Source: Magnaporthiopsis rhizophila (Eukaryota > Ascomycota > Sordariomycetes > Magnaporthales > Magnaporthaceae). Taken from it: a stretch of DNA of 64,000 nt. The position numbers and the translations under genes were made by a program. The stretch lies in assembly GCA_003049465.1 (NCBI GenBank), contig PYSS01000119.1:1-64000 (forward strand). The letters are read 5' to 3'. The notes beneath the pieces are model-generated. The model searched no databases. It was given only the letters and a program-made list of their open reading frames with translations, and was not told where the DNA came from. Of the stretch, positions 50,582-61,987 are shown one piece after another (the stretch's first letter is position 1; each line of letters opens with the position of its first letter).

Positions 50582-53527
50582 CTTGGGCAATCGCCTTGCT
50601 CCGCGCGTTTCTACAGACGCTGCAGACTTGCCCTGCTCGAGAGAGTGTGTGTGTGTCTGTGTGTCCGGACCTGGTGGTGGTGATGCGGTGAGGGGTGACT
50701 TGACACGGGGCCCAGGACTGCGAGGTATCAGGTATCCACCCACGGTGCCCGATTCACTTTTGTTCAGGCGCTCGACGTCTGGCGAGTGGTCGGTCTGGTG
50801 TTTTTCGTCACTAGGTTCAGCCGGGCGCTCGCAGAGGCAGTAGTGTTTTTGCGGGTGGCGGCCACGACGACAGCTTTATGCGGGGAGCAGTAGAGTGAGT
50901 GGTACTCCGATCAACGGACCAAGACTGGGGTAAGCGAGTCGGAACAGGACAGCGGACTGCGAGTCAAGAGGCAGAAATTTGAGGTCAGACGGGGGAGCAC
51001 GGGCTGGCCGAACGTGAGTGTGCTCGAGGTATGGTGAGATGCACGGAATACGGAATGTGAGTGAGCAGGGCAGCCTGGATGGCTCTGGCTAGCACTTTGT
51101 GAGATGGAGGGCAGGGCGGGCCAAGCAAGGGGGGTCGATCGGAATGGTTGGGTTCGGGTGTTCCTTCTTATTAATGCGCCCGCCCACCTTCAACTGCCCT
51201 TCAGGCTCCGTGCTGGCCGTCGCCGGTCCAGTTAGGAGGCGCGTCCAGGGTGGGCCTTGTGGGATCGTGCTAGCCACAGAGCGGTCCTTCCTTCCCCAGC
51301 ATTGAGGCGGGCTGGCCGCGGCCCATTGGCCCTTGTTGGTGTGACCAAAGGGAGCCGTCGGTGCAATTTTGCTTTTTATTTATTTTTTTTTCTCCCTCTT
51401 TCTCTCTTCGATGCCAGGGGACGCTGGAATGTGCAGAGGACGGAAAGGAGGGGAACGCAACGCACACTAGGGACTGCCTGCCCACGACCACGAACCCAAG
51501 AGAAAACGGGACCTGCAGGTCCCAGCCAAAGAAGGCAGCCACCTCAAGCGCCCCCGACAATCCTTGCCACAGCCAGTCAGTTGTGTTTTTGCATAATGCA
51601 CGCATTGCGTGGCGGATGCAAGCTCCCACAGGCTGAACCTGCCCGCTCACTCAACAATAGGCATATCCCAAACCCTTGCCAGCTGGCTCCCAGAGCTCCT
51701 CTATCCATTCCCGTGGTTCCATCGGCCGTCTGGACCGGCCGCAACGGAGCCGCTATTGGAAAATCCTGTCCAGCAATCAAGACCAACCGGCCGGCCCAAG
51801 CAGCCAGTAAGCCTACTTGAGCGGCCCAGTTCGGGCCACCTCGTCGCCAATCGACGGCAATCCATAGAGCGGGGGTGGCCTCAAGCAGAGGCAACACAAG
51901 GCCCGGAGAAGCGGCCGGTGGTCAAGTCAGGCGACATTGTCATCGTGCCATTCAAGAGCGCACGGCACCCACTCGAAGCAGCAAGACAGGGTCCTGGCTT
52001 CCATGTGTCGTCTTGGGGCCTCTCGTGATGAACCTCGCTTTTTTTTTCTTTTCTGTTGTACCACCACCTACAGTCAGGTGGAGGGTGGCAAATCCAGATA
52101 TCAGAGTGACACTTTGTATGCCCGAAACAACGACGCCCTCACCCCCGCTTTACGGAAAACCGCTTAAACAGAAAAAAAGAAAAGAAACCTCACCCCGCTT
52201 GATTCAAGTTTGAAACAAAAAAAAAAAAAAAAAAAACAAATGACGACGGAAGTGGCCACATGTCCCCCGTCCACCAGTACTCCGAGTCGGTCATCTAGAC
52301 CCCCAACTCCTCGGCGCTCCGCGGCAGCCCCGTCGTCCGGCGAGAAGGGCTCTGCCCGCGCGGCGCGTCGCCCTCGTCCTCGTCCTCGCCGTCGACCTGG
52401 CCCCTGCTGATGGCCACCGCCCCACCACCAGCGACCTCGAGCTCGTCCCCGGACCCTTGTTGCACGTCCTCGTCGCCGCCCTCCTCCTCACAAAGCGCCA
52501 TCGGGTCTGGGCTGGGCGGTGCGCCGTCGGAGCCACCTATGGAAGCGGCAGTATGCCCGGGGCACGCGTTCGACGAGCTTGGTGGGGTGGCAGCCTGGGG
52601 ACAGGGGGCCTGTCAGACACTTTTTGTTTTTGTTTTCACATTGGTTGGTGACGGTTAGAAAAGTCAGCATTTTTATGCCGCAAATCAAAGTGCGTTGTTG
52701 ACGCTTTTACCATGCAGGTATAATACCGCAGCAGGTAGCCACAGCTGCTCTATTGATGATAGTAGTTTCGGCACATCCTGGTCTTGACTGTCGATATCGA
52801 TGAAGAGGGCAACACTATACTATTTTTTCAAAAGAATGGGTTGGTTATGCTCCGTAGCCTTGCTGGTGCGCCTTTGAGCAGGTAGGTTGGCTGATACAGA
52901 TATCGTGTGTTGGCGATGGCGAGGATTGTGAGCGGACAATCCGCCGCGCAAAGGACTGAGAATATGCATGTCCACTAAAGCTCCTGCCTCGTTGGCGATG
53001 CTTGTATGCGCAGGCAGGCTCAATGGAGGCGCCGCAAGGAAAGTCCAAAAAAACCGGCCGATGACAACCTGTGTCCCTCACATCCCGTGCCATTTGCCAT
53101 CAAAGTCAAACAGTGTATCAAGTTGGAGAGGAGGGAAAGCTGACCCGTTGCAAAAATATTGTCAGTGCAAACAAGAAAACCCAGGCACAACAGTGAGGAT
53201 CATAATGAGGTCGCTTGCAGTTACAATGAATAAAAGAAACCCAAAGAGAACGCCAATGACGAGTCGTAAATATCAACAAATCGTAGTTTTACAACCAGAT
53301 CATCCAAGAACCCAAAAGAACGTCAGGGAATGAGGGGGAAAACCGATAAGTGAGAAGAGACGCAAGCACGCGTCATGAAACTAAAGCCTTCATAATGTCG
53401 TGCTCAAATAAATCCATCAAGATCGTAAACGCATCATCAGAGCATAACATCCAGCCACCCGCCGCTCACCACCATAAAACCCATAAAAAGAAAAATATCC
53501 CAGGGGGACGACGTACGGGATGCCTCA
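50582..53527. other. Large intergenic interval, 2.95 kb; one possible acidic exon
   Basis: Most of it shows nothing. On the minus strand 52292-52597 an open, acidic, Ser/Pro-rich frame (DELEVAGGGAVAI, GEDEDEGDAPRGQSPSRR) could be a terminal exon with an acceptor near 52598 (CCCCAG), but I could not find upstream exons. Long A-runs occur at 52217-52237. Confidence 0.4.
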
Positions 53528-55610
53528 TCAAGGCGACCACCCCGCCTCGGTCGTGGTCGGATACTTCCTTCCACTGACACCCGTGACTTGGACGACAGGA
53601 CTGGCCCCGCGTGGGTCAGCTCGCCTCCGCTCGTCGCGAGGGCTGTCCCGGTCCCTCTCGCGCTCGCGAAAGATGTGCTCGACGTCGACCCCGCGCCATC
53701 TGTCGATGTCGGCGTGGCTGCTGGTCCTCCGGTAGACGTCAGGTCGGTACGTGTACTTGCCCCGGTCCCCGTGCCGATCAAAGTGCCGGTCCCTGTCCCT
53801 CTCCCTCTCCCGCTCTCGGTCCCGGTCTCGCTCTCGCCGGGTTCTCCGATCCCTGTCGTCTTCCAGGTCCCTGTCACGGTCGCGGTCCCTGTCGCTGTCG
53901 CGCAGGCGGTCTCGATCACGCACGTGGTCGCGGTCGCGGTCGCGCTCACGTTCCCGCTCCCGTTCCCGCTCCCTATCGTACATTTTTCTCCGGCGCCTCT
54001 GGCGCTCCCGGCTGTCGTCGGAAGAGGTCGGATCACTGTCGTAGTCATCGTTGCGCGTCCATCGGCCAGACTTGGAGCCCGGTGCATCATCGCGCGCGTG
54101 CCGAGACGAAGTGGGCCCGCCGTTTTGTTGCCGTGATGAGCTGCGAGGTCGATCCCCGCCCGGCAGGAATGACGAGATGAACGGGATATGGAAGCGTGTC
54201 CGAGGTTCATCTTCGCGCCGTCGGGGGCGGCGTTCGTCACCGTCGGCGTTGATTGTCGGTGTGGATCCAGGAACGCTCGCCGGTGGGCTCGGGCCTGGGC
54301 TTGCTGCACGGGGCCTAACCGGCTGCGGTTGCGTGTTTACGCGTCGGACGCCCACGCTCCCAGGATCTGGGGATGACTGGTGCGGCGGACCAGGATGTCT
54401 TTTTTTGTGGCTGGTGCGCGGGCTCGGGGCTCGATCGGAATCGCTCGGGGAGGAGCAGTGCCTCGGCTGACTGTGTCGGCGAGGGGCCGCGGCAGCAGGC
54501 ACGTGGTGCGGATCGGGTGCGCGGAGGTGCTCCGAAGAGCGCGAGTGCGGACGATTGGGGTCGTGCGCCGAATTTGCGTAGTCGGAGAAGCTGCGCCGAC
54601 GGGCGGCATCCTCAGGCGATGAACCGCGGCGCGAACTGCCGCGGCGCTCCGACATCAACGGCGACGGCATACCGGGAGACCGCGGGTCGCGGCCTGGCAC
54701 GTGGCTGAAAGTCACGGGGCGCGAGTGCGTGGTGCGAGCACGCGGAGAAGATGCCGGCCTGGGTCTTGAAGACGTGAAGGCCGAGGCAGTGGCTCCGGCT
54801 CCGGCAGCGGCTCCAGCAGCGGCAGCGAAGCCTCCGCGGACGTGAGAATAGCCATCCTTGACCCGAGCGTCCGGGAAGGTGGACCGGGACTCCTCCCGGG
54901 GGGTTGCTTCACGGCGGAGATTATCGGCGCAATCCTGGTGCCACTTGTTAATGCCCTCGTCAGTCTCCTTGGGGAAGGCCTCGCGGGGGAGCTCCTTGGG
55001 AAACGGCTCGCCGGTCTCGGGGTGTTTGAGATCCCATTCCTTTAGGCAGGTTTGGATATAAGTGTGGTACTCCTCGGGGTCGAGGAGGATGTTGATGGAC
55101 ATCCAGCGCACAAAACCCTTGACGGTTAGCGCAGGGATAGACGGAGGTTCGTAGTCGTTGCTGGTGGGCTGGAGGGAGTGCCGACAGCCAAGGACCTGCC
55201 AGACATACGATATGGACCGTGAGGGCATGGCAAGGAAAGCTGTGTGGTGAAGTCGAGCCGGGGTCAGCGAGTCCAGTAACAAATCAATAATGCCAACATG
55301 GAAGGTGTAACTGACTGTCCATGTCACCGCCAGCGGCGCGGAAAAAAGGAGCGAGCTTTTCGGGAACCAGAACTTTGCAGCTCTTGTCGCCAAGCTCGTC
55401 AATCTAGCAAGGCGGTACAGATCGTCAGCTCAGCTCTGGCGCAAGCGTTCGGGCGGTGGACGCGATAATGCGCGCAAGGGCCGGGGCAGATAGGCATACG
55501 ATATGCTGAGCTATCGCTTTCAGGAGCGCAATGAGCACCGGCGTTGGCGCTTTGTCGTTGCCGAATAGATAGCCATAGTAGGCCTTGGGGTCAACCGGGT
55601 CTGTAGCCAT
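53528..55610 (-). CDS. DUF7514-type fungal protein with Arg-Asp/Arg-Glu repeat tail (636 aa, three exons)
   Basis: Exons 55500-55610, 55316-55403, 53528-55239; introns 55404-55499 (GTATGC donor) and 55240-55315 (GTCAGT donor) close the frame. The N-terminal ~185 residues are the conserved domain: AYYGYLFGNDKAPTPVL, DELGDKSCKVLVPEKLAPFF, SYVWQVLGCRHSLQPTSND, VRWMSINILLDPEEYH and KELPREAFPKETDEGINKW. This matches what I know as DUF7514. The remainder is disordered: Ser/Arg/Pro-rich linkers, then ~475-620 with long alternating Arg-Glu and Arg-Asp dipeptides like those of splicing-associated RNA-binding proteins. The function is unknown; the charged tail suggests RNA or condensate association by inference. 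A 112-codon upstream frame overlaps the start. Confidence 0.8.
53600..53985 (-). repeat. Arg-Asp/Arg-Glu coding repeat
   Basis: CGGGAC/CGGGAG-like hexamers repeat for almost 400 bp, coding for RDRD and RERE runs in the DUF7514 protein. The repetition also opens long spurious frames on the other strand. Confidence 0.85.
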
Positions 55611-55929
55611 CCTCACGGTCGAGGGGCTGTTGGGCCACAGGCGCAGCTTTGGGCGCGAGTAATTTTATAAAGCAAGGGCGAGGACGACGTTGGCGGTCTA
55701 GGTTGGTGGTAGCATATCCCGCAGGGCTAGGCGTCGGCAGGGAGGAAGAGAGCGGAGGGCTGGTGCCTGGCGTTGGGATCGAGCGTGCGACTGAGGGGCT
55801 TCGGCGAAGTGACTGTTGGAGCCGCAACCAGGGCAATGCGGTGTAACGAGCACGTAACCGACCAAGTCTAGGCCGGGCTTGCACGACAGCGCGGGGGTAG
55901 CGGACCTTGCTGGCGACGCACGACAACAT
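55591..55929 (-). other. Upstream ORF of 112 codons overlapping the DUF7514 gene start
   Basis: An ATG at 55929 opens a frame that ends at 55591, 20 nt inside the main coding sequence and in a different frame. Its product is Arg/Pro-rich with a presequence-like start (MLSCVASKVRYPRAVVQARP). It may be a translational brake on the DUF7514 gene or merely a chance open frame; I see no conserved domain. Confidence 0.35.
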
Positions 55930-57135
55930 CAATCGCTCCGTCCTCTTCTTCTCGTGCTCAAATGTCTTTTATACAATCTTTCGTTGCGGTTGACGCTAAT
56001 TGGCGGCGGGTCGTGCTCCCTCGGAAAGTCGCAATTGAGACGCTGAGGGGTCTCGTTTGGTGGCCTAGTGGGTGGTGCTGGGGGCTGCTGTTGGCGGAGG
56101 CCGCACGTGTGGTCCAAGGTCCTACCTCTGGTGGGGATTGGATTGATTGAGGGTGGGAGGTCGGGTGTTGAGGACGGCGGGAGAGCCTCGAGCCCTTGCA
56201 GGTGATAAATAATGGCCAACAGAACAACCCAGCCTAGGCACTCTGTTTCAGCTGCGGCATGTGCTGGGCGGCGTCATTGCGAAGCAGTGCACGAAAAAGA
56301 GAAGGATGCGATTCCTCAGGTGACCACGCACCGCAAGCTGTTGCTGCGGTCAGTGGAGCCGACTGACGCCCACTGTGGAGGCTCTGGGCGATTGCGCTTC
56401 TCTTCCCAGCCATGTCTCCAGTTCGGGACGTGCAGCTTTTCTGCTTCTTCCGCCTTGGGACGCAGGGTGTGCCCTGTCTGCCCGGTTCTTGACGGGAATT
56501 CTGCCACCTTCGACCTTGATCTGGGCGCCCAACAGCCGTTGCGGGCCAATGTGAAATCGACCGTGTGCCCGGTTCGTCATGTCTTGTCTTAACAGGTATC
56601 ACTAGAATGCTACCCTTCCGCCTTACCTTCGGACAAAGTGCACAGGACATCAGACATCTCCGCCCTGCCTGGAAGAATGGGGAGTCATCGCCGCCCGGCT
56701 TCACCTTCACTACGCCCACTCGCCACATCGACAACAATCTACCAGGTAAGAGCGAAGGAAGCCTCAATGATCGCAGTCGATGGTACCCGATTCTTAGTAG
56801 CGCCAGCTAAAAAGTCCTCACCGCTTGGCAATGCCAAGAACCACGTCCACACTGCGTCCTGGCCAATTGGCTTTCTCTCGATGGGGCCACTTGGCGGTCC
56901 GCAGTCGCTGCCAAAGATCCAAATTTGGCGTCTTACTACACCTGACTGCGTGCCAGCGTGCTGGGATGGCTCGCCTGCGCACCGCAGCACAGCGTGGCAA
57001 TGCAGCCTGCCAAAGGAGTAATACAGAAGAACTCGGAAACAGCCGGAAGAAATGGGCAGGAGAAGGAAGACATTTGGTTACCAATCGCCTAAAGATTTCC
57101 TTGTCCATCCTGCCTGCATCGCAAGGCGCGGCTAC
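55930..57135. other. Intergenic, 1.2 kb
   Basis: No supported gene or RNA. Short frames on both strands have no conserved content. Confidence 0.5.
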
Positions 57136-57926
57136 CTAGACGCCAGGCTGGGTCACCACGAAGCGATATCCCACCATGGTGATATTCTTTGAGGGATCCC
57201 TCAGATCGGGTTCGCCAAAGTCCGTAAATCGCTCCAGTCCGCATTTCTTCAGTACGTTGTGCGACCGCTCGTTCGAGTTCTCGACCAGGGCCGTCAAGAT
57301 CTCGCGCGCCTCGACGGGCTCCTGCTGTCGTTCTTGTTTTTGGCCCGCAGCGGCGGCCACGATCGACCTCCTGTCCACCCTGAGCTGCACCGGAGACCGG
57401 GGTAGCTTCACGTACGCGTCGAGAAACGCCTTGACTAGCTCCGTGGCTAGGCCACGGCCCCAGAACTCGTTACGTATCATGTATCCCAGCTCCGGCCATC
57501 TGGCGCTCGCTCGCTTCCATTGTCAGCATACATACATGCACACCATCAAGGGCGTGCGTACCCAAAAACGCCTTTGAGGCGGTGCGAACCCCCGATGCCG
57601 ATGTACTCGCCAGTCTCCCTCCAGCAGATGGCAAAGCAGAACGTCTCGGCGTCCTTGGGCGGCAGTAGCGGGTCCAGCCTGGACTTGGTCTCGGTGAGGT
57701 CCTTGTCGGGCCTGCCGGTTGACGTCCATACCATGACCTCTGGCTGCGTCCGCAGCTTGTGGTGGGCATGCAGATCGTCCTCCCTCAGGGCCCTCAGGAC
57801 CAGACGTTCCGTGACCACATCAGGCCTTTCCGAGTTCGGGGGAAGCGGCAGCGACGGGAGGGTAGTGTTGACCAGAACAAAGTCATCCTCGTTGGGCGCC
57901 CTAGTATCTTGGTGGTCGGTTGTCAT
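57136..57926 (-). CDS. GNAT-family N-acetyltransferase (242 aa, two exons)
   Basis: Exons 57562-57926 and 57136-57499; intron 57500-57561 has a GTACGC donor and a CCAG acceptor, joining RLKGVFG to WPELGYMIRNEFWGRGLATE. The fold is the RimJ/RimL-like GNAT_3 type: TERLVLRALREDDLHAHH (first strand and helix), then FAICWRETGEYIGIGGSHRL, then the acetyl-CoA loop region FWGRGLATELVKAF (GxGLAT in place of GxGxAT), and a late block (NERSHNVLKKCGLERFTDFG) that is the classic N-S-LKKCGF end of this class. Substrate (small molecule or protein N-terminus) cannot be told. Start at 57926 (MTTDHQDTRAPN), with a TATA box ~95 bp upstream. Confidence 0.85.
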
Positions 57927-58567
57927 TTTGATGATTGTCGACCGTGGCGACGTCAAAGACGTCTCGGAGGAATGTGATGTAAAACTGTATTGTGATCCAT
58001 GGCCGAGTTGGCCATCCCCTTATATAAACCCGTCTCGGCTGGCCCTAGTGACATCGCCGAAGCAATCGGACCGCGGTGACTCAACCAAATTCGGGTGCAG
58101 GAACCGGCGACCCCGCCGAGCTAGCGGGTCCATGTAAGACGGGCACGAAGTGCTTGGGGAAGAGAAATCATCACGATGGAGTCCCCACGTCAAGGCGAAA
58201 GGGTTTTCACTTCGTCGAGTGGGCGGACCTGCATGTAACATGAACGTGTTACAGTCACCACACATCACAGGACAGGAACGAATGGCTCTCATAAAATTCG
58301 CCCGGGGCTGAAGCCCACATTTTTGAAACCATAACTCCTGTCTCGTAGAACTCCAGAAGCATCACTTGCCCGCAGCGGCTCGCAACCCGAAGCCTCCTTC
58401 TGGTCTGCAGACGACCGACCCTTGGACCCCAAGGAGAAAGACCACGCAGAAAGTTTATTCTTCGTTCGTCGTCGCCCTTCCTAAGAGCAAATGCTGAGAG
58501 AGACATGTCCCGGAACCCATAATAAACACCTGAAGAACCTCCCGAACCCTGGCAGCACCGACCCCGT
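57927..58567. other. Upstream region of the GNAT gene and 3' flank of the eL20 gene
   Basis: 641 bp; besides the TATA box at 58020-58026 nothing is recognised. Confidence 0.45.
58020..58026 (-). promoter_or_regulatory. TATA box of the GNAT gene
   Basis: The minus strand reads TATATAA about 95 bp upstream of the ATG at 57926, implying a short leader and a regulated, non-housekeeping promoter. Confidence 0.55.
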
Positions 58568-59718
58568 TTAAGCAAAAGTGGATGGACGCGTCGCGCTGAA
58601 GATCTTCTTGGCGCTGACCTTGGGCACACGGTGGGGCAGGGGGAAAGAGAGGCCCTTGGCGACAAGCTGCTTGATGTATGGGCGCTTGATGTCGTCCGTC
58701 TTCTCGATCTCGACGACGCGGAGGATCTGTCCTTGTTCGTCAGTACCAGAGCCAAACCATGTCTTCAATCGTCAGTTGGGCCAGGGACAACATACGTGAA
58801 TGGATCGGAAACGGGCACGGTGGCGGGCGGCCATGTCCGAGTACAGGGCCTCGACGGCGTCAGTCCTGGACATCTCACGGTACTCCTTGTACATGTTGTG
58901 GGTGCCGGAGCGCGAGTCGTAGCGGATCCAGATGCCGAAGTTCTTGACCTTCAGGGGGTGCTTCTCGTGGATCTGTCGGACGGTCTTGTGTCAGCGCCAT
59001 CGCTCACCATCTCCATCCACCACACGCTGCATTGAGCCCCGGGGAGCAACTTCAACATACCACGTTGACGCTGACGATCTCACCGGTGGCCTTCTTGACC
59101 TTCTTGAGACCCCGCATGAAGTACCAGTACCGGGACTTGGCGACAACCGTGTTGGGTGCAAAGATCCTCATGCGGTACAGGCTGGGGGTAGGGTTGGTCT
59201 CGGTCGGCAGATGCCGGCCGATGACCTGGTATTCCTGAAGGCGACCTGTAGGTAGACTACAAGTCAGCAAGCCGACCGCAGTGACGATTTTCTATGTGAA
59301 AGTCCTCCTCTATCCCAGCTCCTTGCGAGGAATTGTCGTGGCGGCTGCTGGGGTATTCGTCGTGGTGCCAAAAAATTCCGGATTCGTGGCCAGAGTGACG
59401 GGCATCTGAGGCCAGGATGTCAAGACTTGGGCAGTCGAGTTCCTGTCTCTTTTGCCCTCGCAGTCTCCCATTCAGAAGCGACAATGTGATGGTGAGAGAA
59501 CTTTTTTGTTTTCGACAAGGGCTGCGTTGCTTGCCGTGACTAGTCGTCGCCGGGCCCTAAACCCCAACTGTATCTGGTGCCTGGGACATCGCTTCGGTCG
59601 GCGGAGAGTAGTCGTTCAGGTGTCGTCGTCGATTCTATTCCGGAAGGGCACCGTGACCCCAGCTGCATCGCCCATCGCCGCGCCACCTCGGGACGAAAAA
59701 CAAAAGTCGCTTACCCAT
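58568..59718 (-). CDS. RPL20: 60S ribosomal protein eL20 (L18a), 174 aa, four exons
   Basis: Exons 59715-59718 (ATGG only), 59061-59245, 58796-58972 and 58568-58726; introns 59246-59714 (469 nt), 58973-59060 and 58727-58795. The spliced product starts MGRLQEYQVIGRHLPTE and continues MRIFAPNTVVAKSRYWYFM, VKNFGIWIRYDSRSGTHNMY and RARFRSIH, ending HRVPKVSAKKIFSATRPSTFA. It is collinear with yeast Rpl20 (172 aa). A four-nucleotide first exon followed by a long intron right after the initiation codon is the familiar architecture of fungal ribosomal protein genes. I looked for C/D or H/ACA snoRNA boxes inside the long intron and saw none. Confidence 0.95.
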
Positions 59719-60281
59719 CTTGAGAAGAATGTCAGTTACTATGTTTTTTTCTAGCCGTACTCAAGGGACATGCGGTCGAAGACTCACTGTGAATGTTTTT
59801 TTGGTGGTCGCTGGTCTTTCGCTGGTCGTCTGCTTCACGCTCTGCGAGAAAGTTTGAATTGGTGGTCGGCGGCTGACAAAAATGGACTGGATGTGGAAAA
59901 AGCCCTAATCGCGCCCAAGCCACATTTGGGTAGTGGGCAGTTTGTGGGGCGCGGGGCGGCCTAATGTGGCTGCTGGGGATGTGGCTTGATCGAATCAGAG
60001 CTCAGTCGCGTCTCGATGCTGGAATGGATGTCTTGGGAGAGCACGCTGGGGTGCAGAAAGGTGGGTACAAAGCTTGAGAGCCTGCCCAGGGAGGTACCTG
60101 TGTGCTGAACTCCCTATTTCCTTTATGGAAACCTGGCCATGCAATACCTACGCGAAATCGGAAGCACCTTTTAAATCGGCTCACGCCTTGCCCACCCTCG
60201 GCTCACACCTTGCCCACCCACGGCGGGCGTCGTGATTCGCATCGCACATGAGCGTAGCGGCGTGTTCGACTCTCAGTCACC
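59719..60281. promoter_or_regulatory. Divergent promoter region between eL20 and CSN12-like genes
   Basis: 563 bp between the two divergent starts. It holds two 22-bp direct repeats (60178-60221) 60 bp before the CSN12-like ATG; no TATA box was seen. Confidence 0.45.
60178..60221 (+). repeat. Two direct 22-bp repeats upstream of the CSN12-like gene
   Basis: GGCTCACGCCTTGCCCACCC and GGCTCACACCTTGCCCACCC (each plus two bases) stand head to tail at 60178-60199 and 60200-60221, differing at two positions. Confidence 0.85.
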
Positions 60282-61987
60282 ATGGATCAACTGCTCGACC
60301 GCTTCGCTGAGGCGGTCCGTTCGGGAAACGGCCCTCTCTTGGCAACCACGCTCTCCCCAGCAGACTCAGCAGATGGCCTCCAGAAGCTTCAGGCTATTTG
60401 GAACAGCGCCTCGCCTCAGGATGTCAAGGGCGTGATCCGGAACAGGATCAGGAAGAAGGTCGGCTCTCACCTCTCTAACGACGAAGCGCAGGGTTGGACC
60501 GAGGTGTTCACTGCCTTTTGGAAGGCCATCGGCGAGATCCTCTCCATCAACGGCCTTTCGGGAGCACAATCCAAACCATCGTGGTTAGGCGTGTATGAAG
60601 CGTGGAAGGAGCTGACCTCGATGATCATTCGGGGCTACACCAACCACAGCTTCCTGGCCTGGACCATCCCCTGTCTGTATGTGGCCGGCAGGCATCTGAG
60701 GCTTTTTGCCATCAAGGCGGACGAGGAACGCAGCAGAACCTCGAGCGACGCCAACAACACCACATTTGAGGACGATTTTGAGACAGAGTCGGACAAGAAC
60801 AAGCAGCTTGAAGACTGTGCAAGACAGCTCAACCGCATATTTACCCTCTGCCTCAGCGACAGGTACGTTCATCATGGGCACGGGGTGCTCACGACTAGGG
60901 GCCGAAGATGCTGACCAACTCGGCGCCAGAGCTCCGCTGGAAGATTCAAGGAAATGGGGAATCTACTATATCATCAACCTGCTGTTCAAGACGTACTTCA
61001 AGCTGAATTCGGCGAGTCTGTCGCGGAATATCCTGAAAGCTCTCAATGCCTACAAAGGCGACATGCCCGCCCTGGTGCAGTTTCCAAAGTCTCAGCAGGT
61101 CACCTTCAGGTACTATGAGGGCGTCCTCTCATTCCTGGACGAGAACTACGTCGAGGTGGGCTTGCCCTATTGGCTCTGAAATGCCCACAGTGCATGCTGA
61201 CTCTCGCTTCCAGGCCGAGACGCATCTCGAGCAGGCATACAGTCTCTGCCACAAGGACGCCCTGAAAAACAAGCAGTAAGCTTTTTCCCCCTCTACTGGA
61301 CGAACTAGGAGATTTTGAGTGCTTACACTTGTCGCCACGTGCATCTGAAAGGTTGATACTCACGTATCTTATTCCCTGCCGCCTCCTCACAAGTCACACA
61401 CTTCCCAGCCCGGCGCTTTTGGAGCCCTATCCAAGACTGCAAGAGCTTTTCCTTCCTCTGTCGCGATGCATCAAGAAAGGGGAGCTCCATGCTTTCGACC
61501 TGGCGCTTCAGGCCGGCGAGGAGACGTTTGTGAAGCGCCGAATTTATCTCACTCTCGAACGCGGCCGCGACGTCACCTTGCGCAATCTGCTGCGCAAGGT
61601 CTTCCTGGCCGGCGGCTTTGAAGAGTCCAAGGACCCCAACGCAGCGCCGATTCGCCGCACCCGGGTGCCCGTGGCCGAGTTCTCGGCTGCCATCAGCCTC
61701 AACAGCAAACAGTCGCTCGATAGCGACGAGGTTGAGTGTTTGTTGGCAAACATGATTTACAAGGTATGCTTCTCTCTCCTTCTGGGTCGCAAAGCATGGT
61801 TCGCAAACGCGTGCAATGCAATGCCCCTGGTCTGCCTAAAGCTGCCGCGTCCGCCACCCGTATCCACCCCGTTTGGAACTGCAGTGACTCACCGTAATCA
61901 CAGAACCTCATGAAGGGATACATCCACCGAGAACGAGGCATCGCTGTGCTCAGCAAGACCGGCGCCTTTCCGGGAACTGGCGTGTGA
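60282..61987 (+). CDS. CSN12: CSN12/Thp3-like PCI-domain protein (454 aa, five exons)
   Basis: Exons 60282-60862, 60930-61155, 61214-61275, 61352-61763, 61904-61987; total 1365 nt in frame, all introns GT...AG. The N-terminal half is helical repeats (LDRFAEAVRSGNGPLLATTL, then WTIPCLYVAGRHLRLFAIKA, FKTYFKLNSASLSRNILKAL, GVLSFLDENYVEAETHLEQA), and the C-terminal third is a PCI winged-helix module (AFDLALQAGEETFVKRRIY, EVECLLANMIYKNLMKGYIH) ending GIAVLSKTGAFPGTGV. This is the CSN12/PCID2 family; yeast Csn12 and its relative Thp3 act with Sem1 in transcription elongation and mRNA export or splicing, and Csn12 was first found with the COP9 signalosome. Length agrees with yeast Csn12 (about 420). 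Confidence 0.9.

Noticed and set aside
53588..54309. Several long plus-strand and alternate-frame ORFs opposite the DUF7514 tail
   Set aside because: Opened by the Arg-Asp/Arg-Glu hexamer repeat; they encode only simple sequence.
59246..59714. snoRNA inside the long eL20 first intron
   Set aside because: No convincing C/D or H/ACA boxes were found on the sense strand; not reported as an RNA gene.
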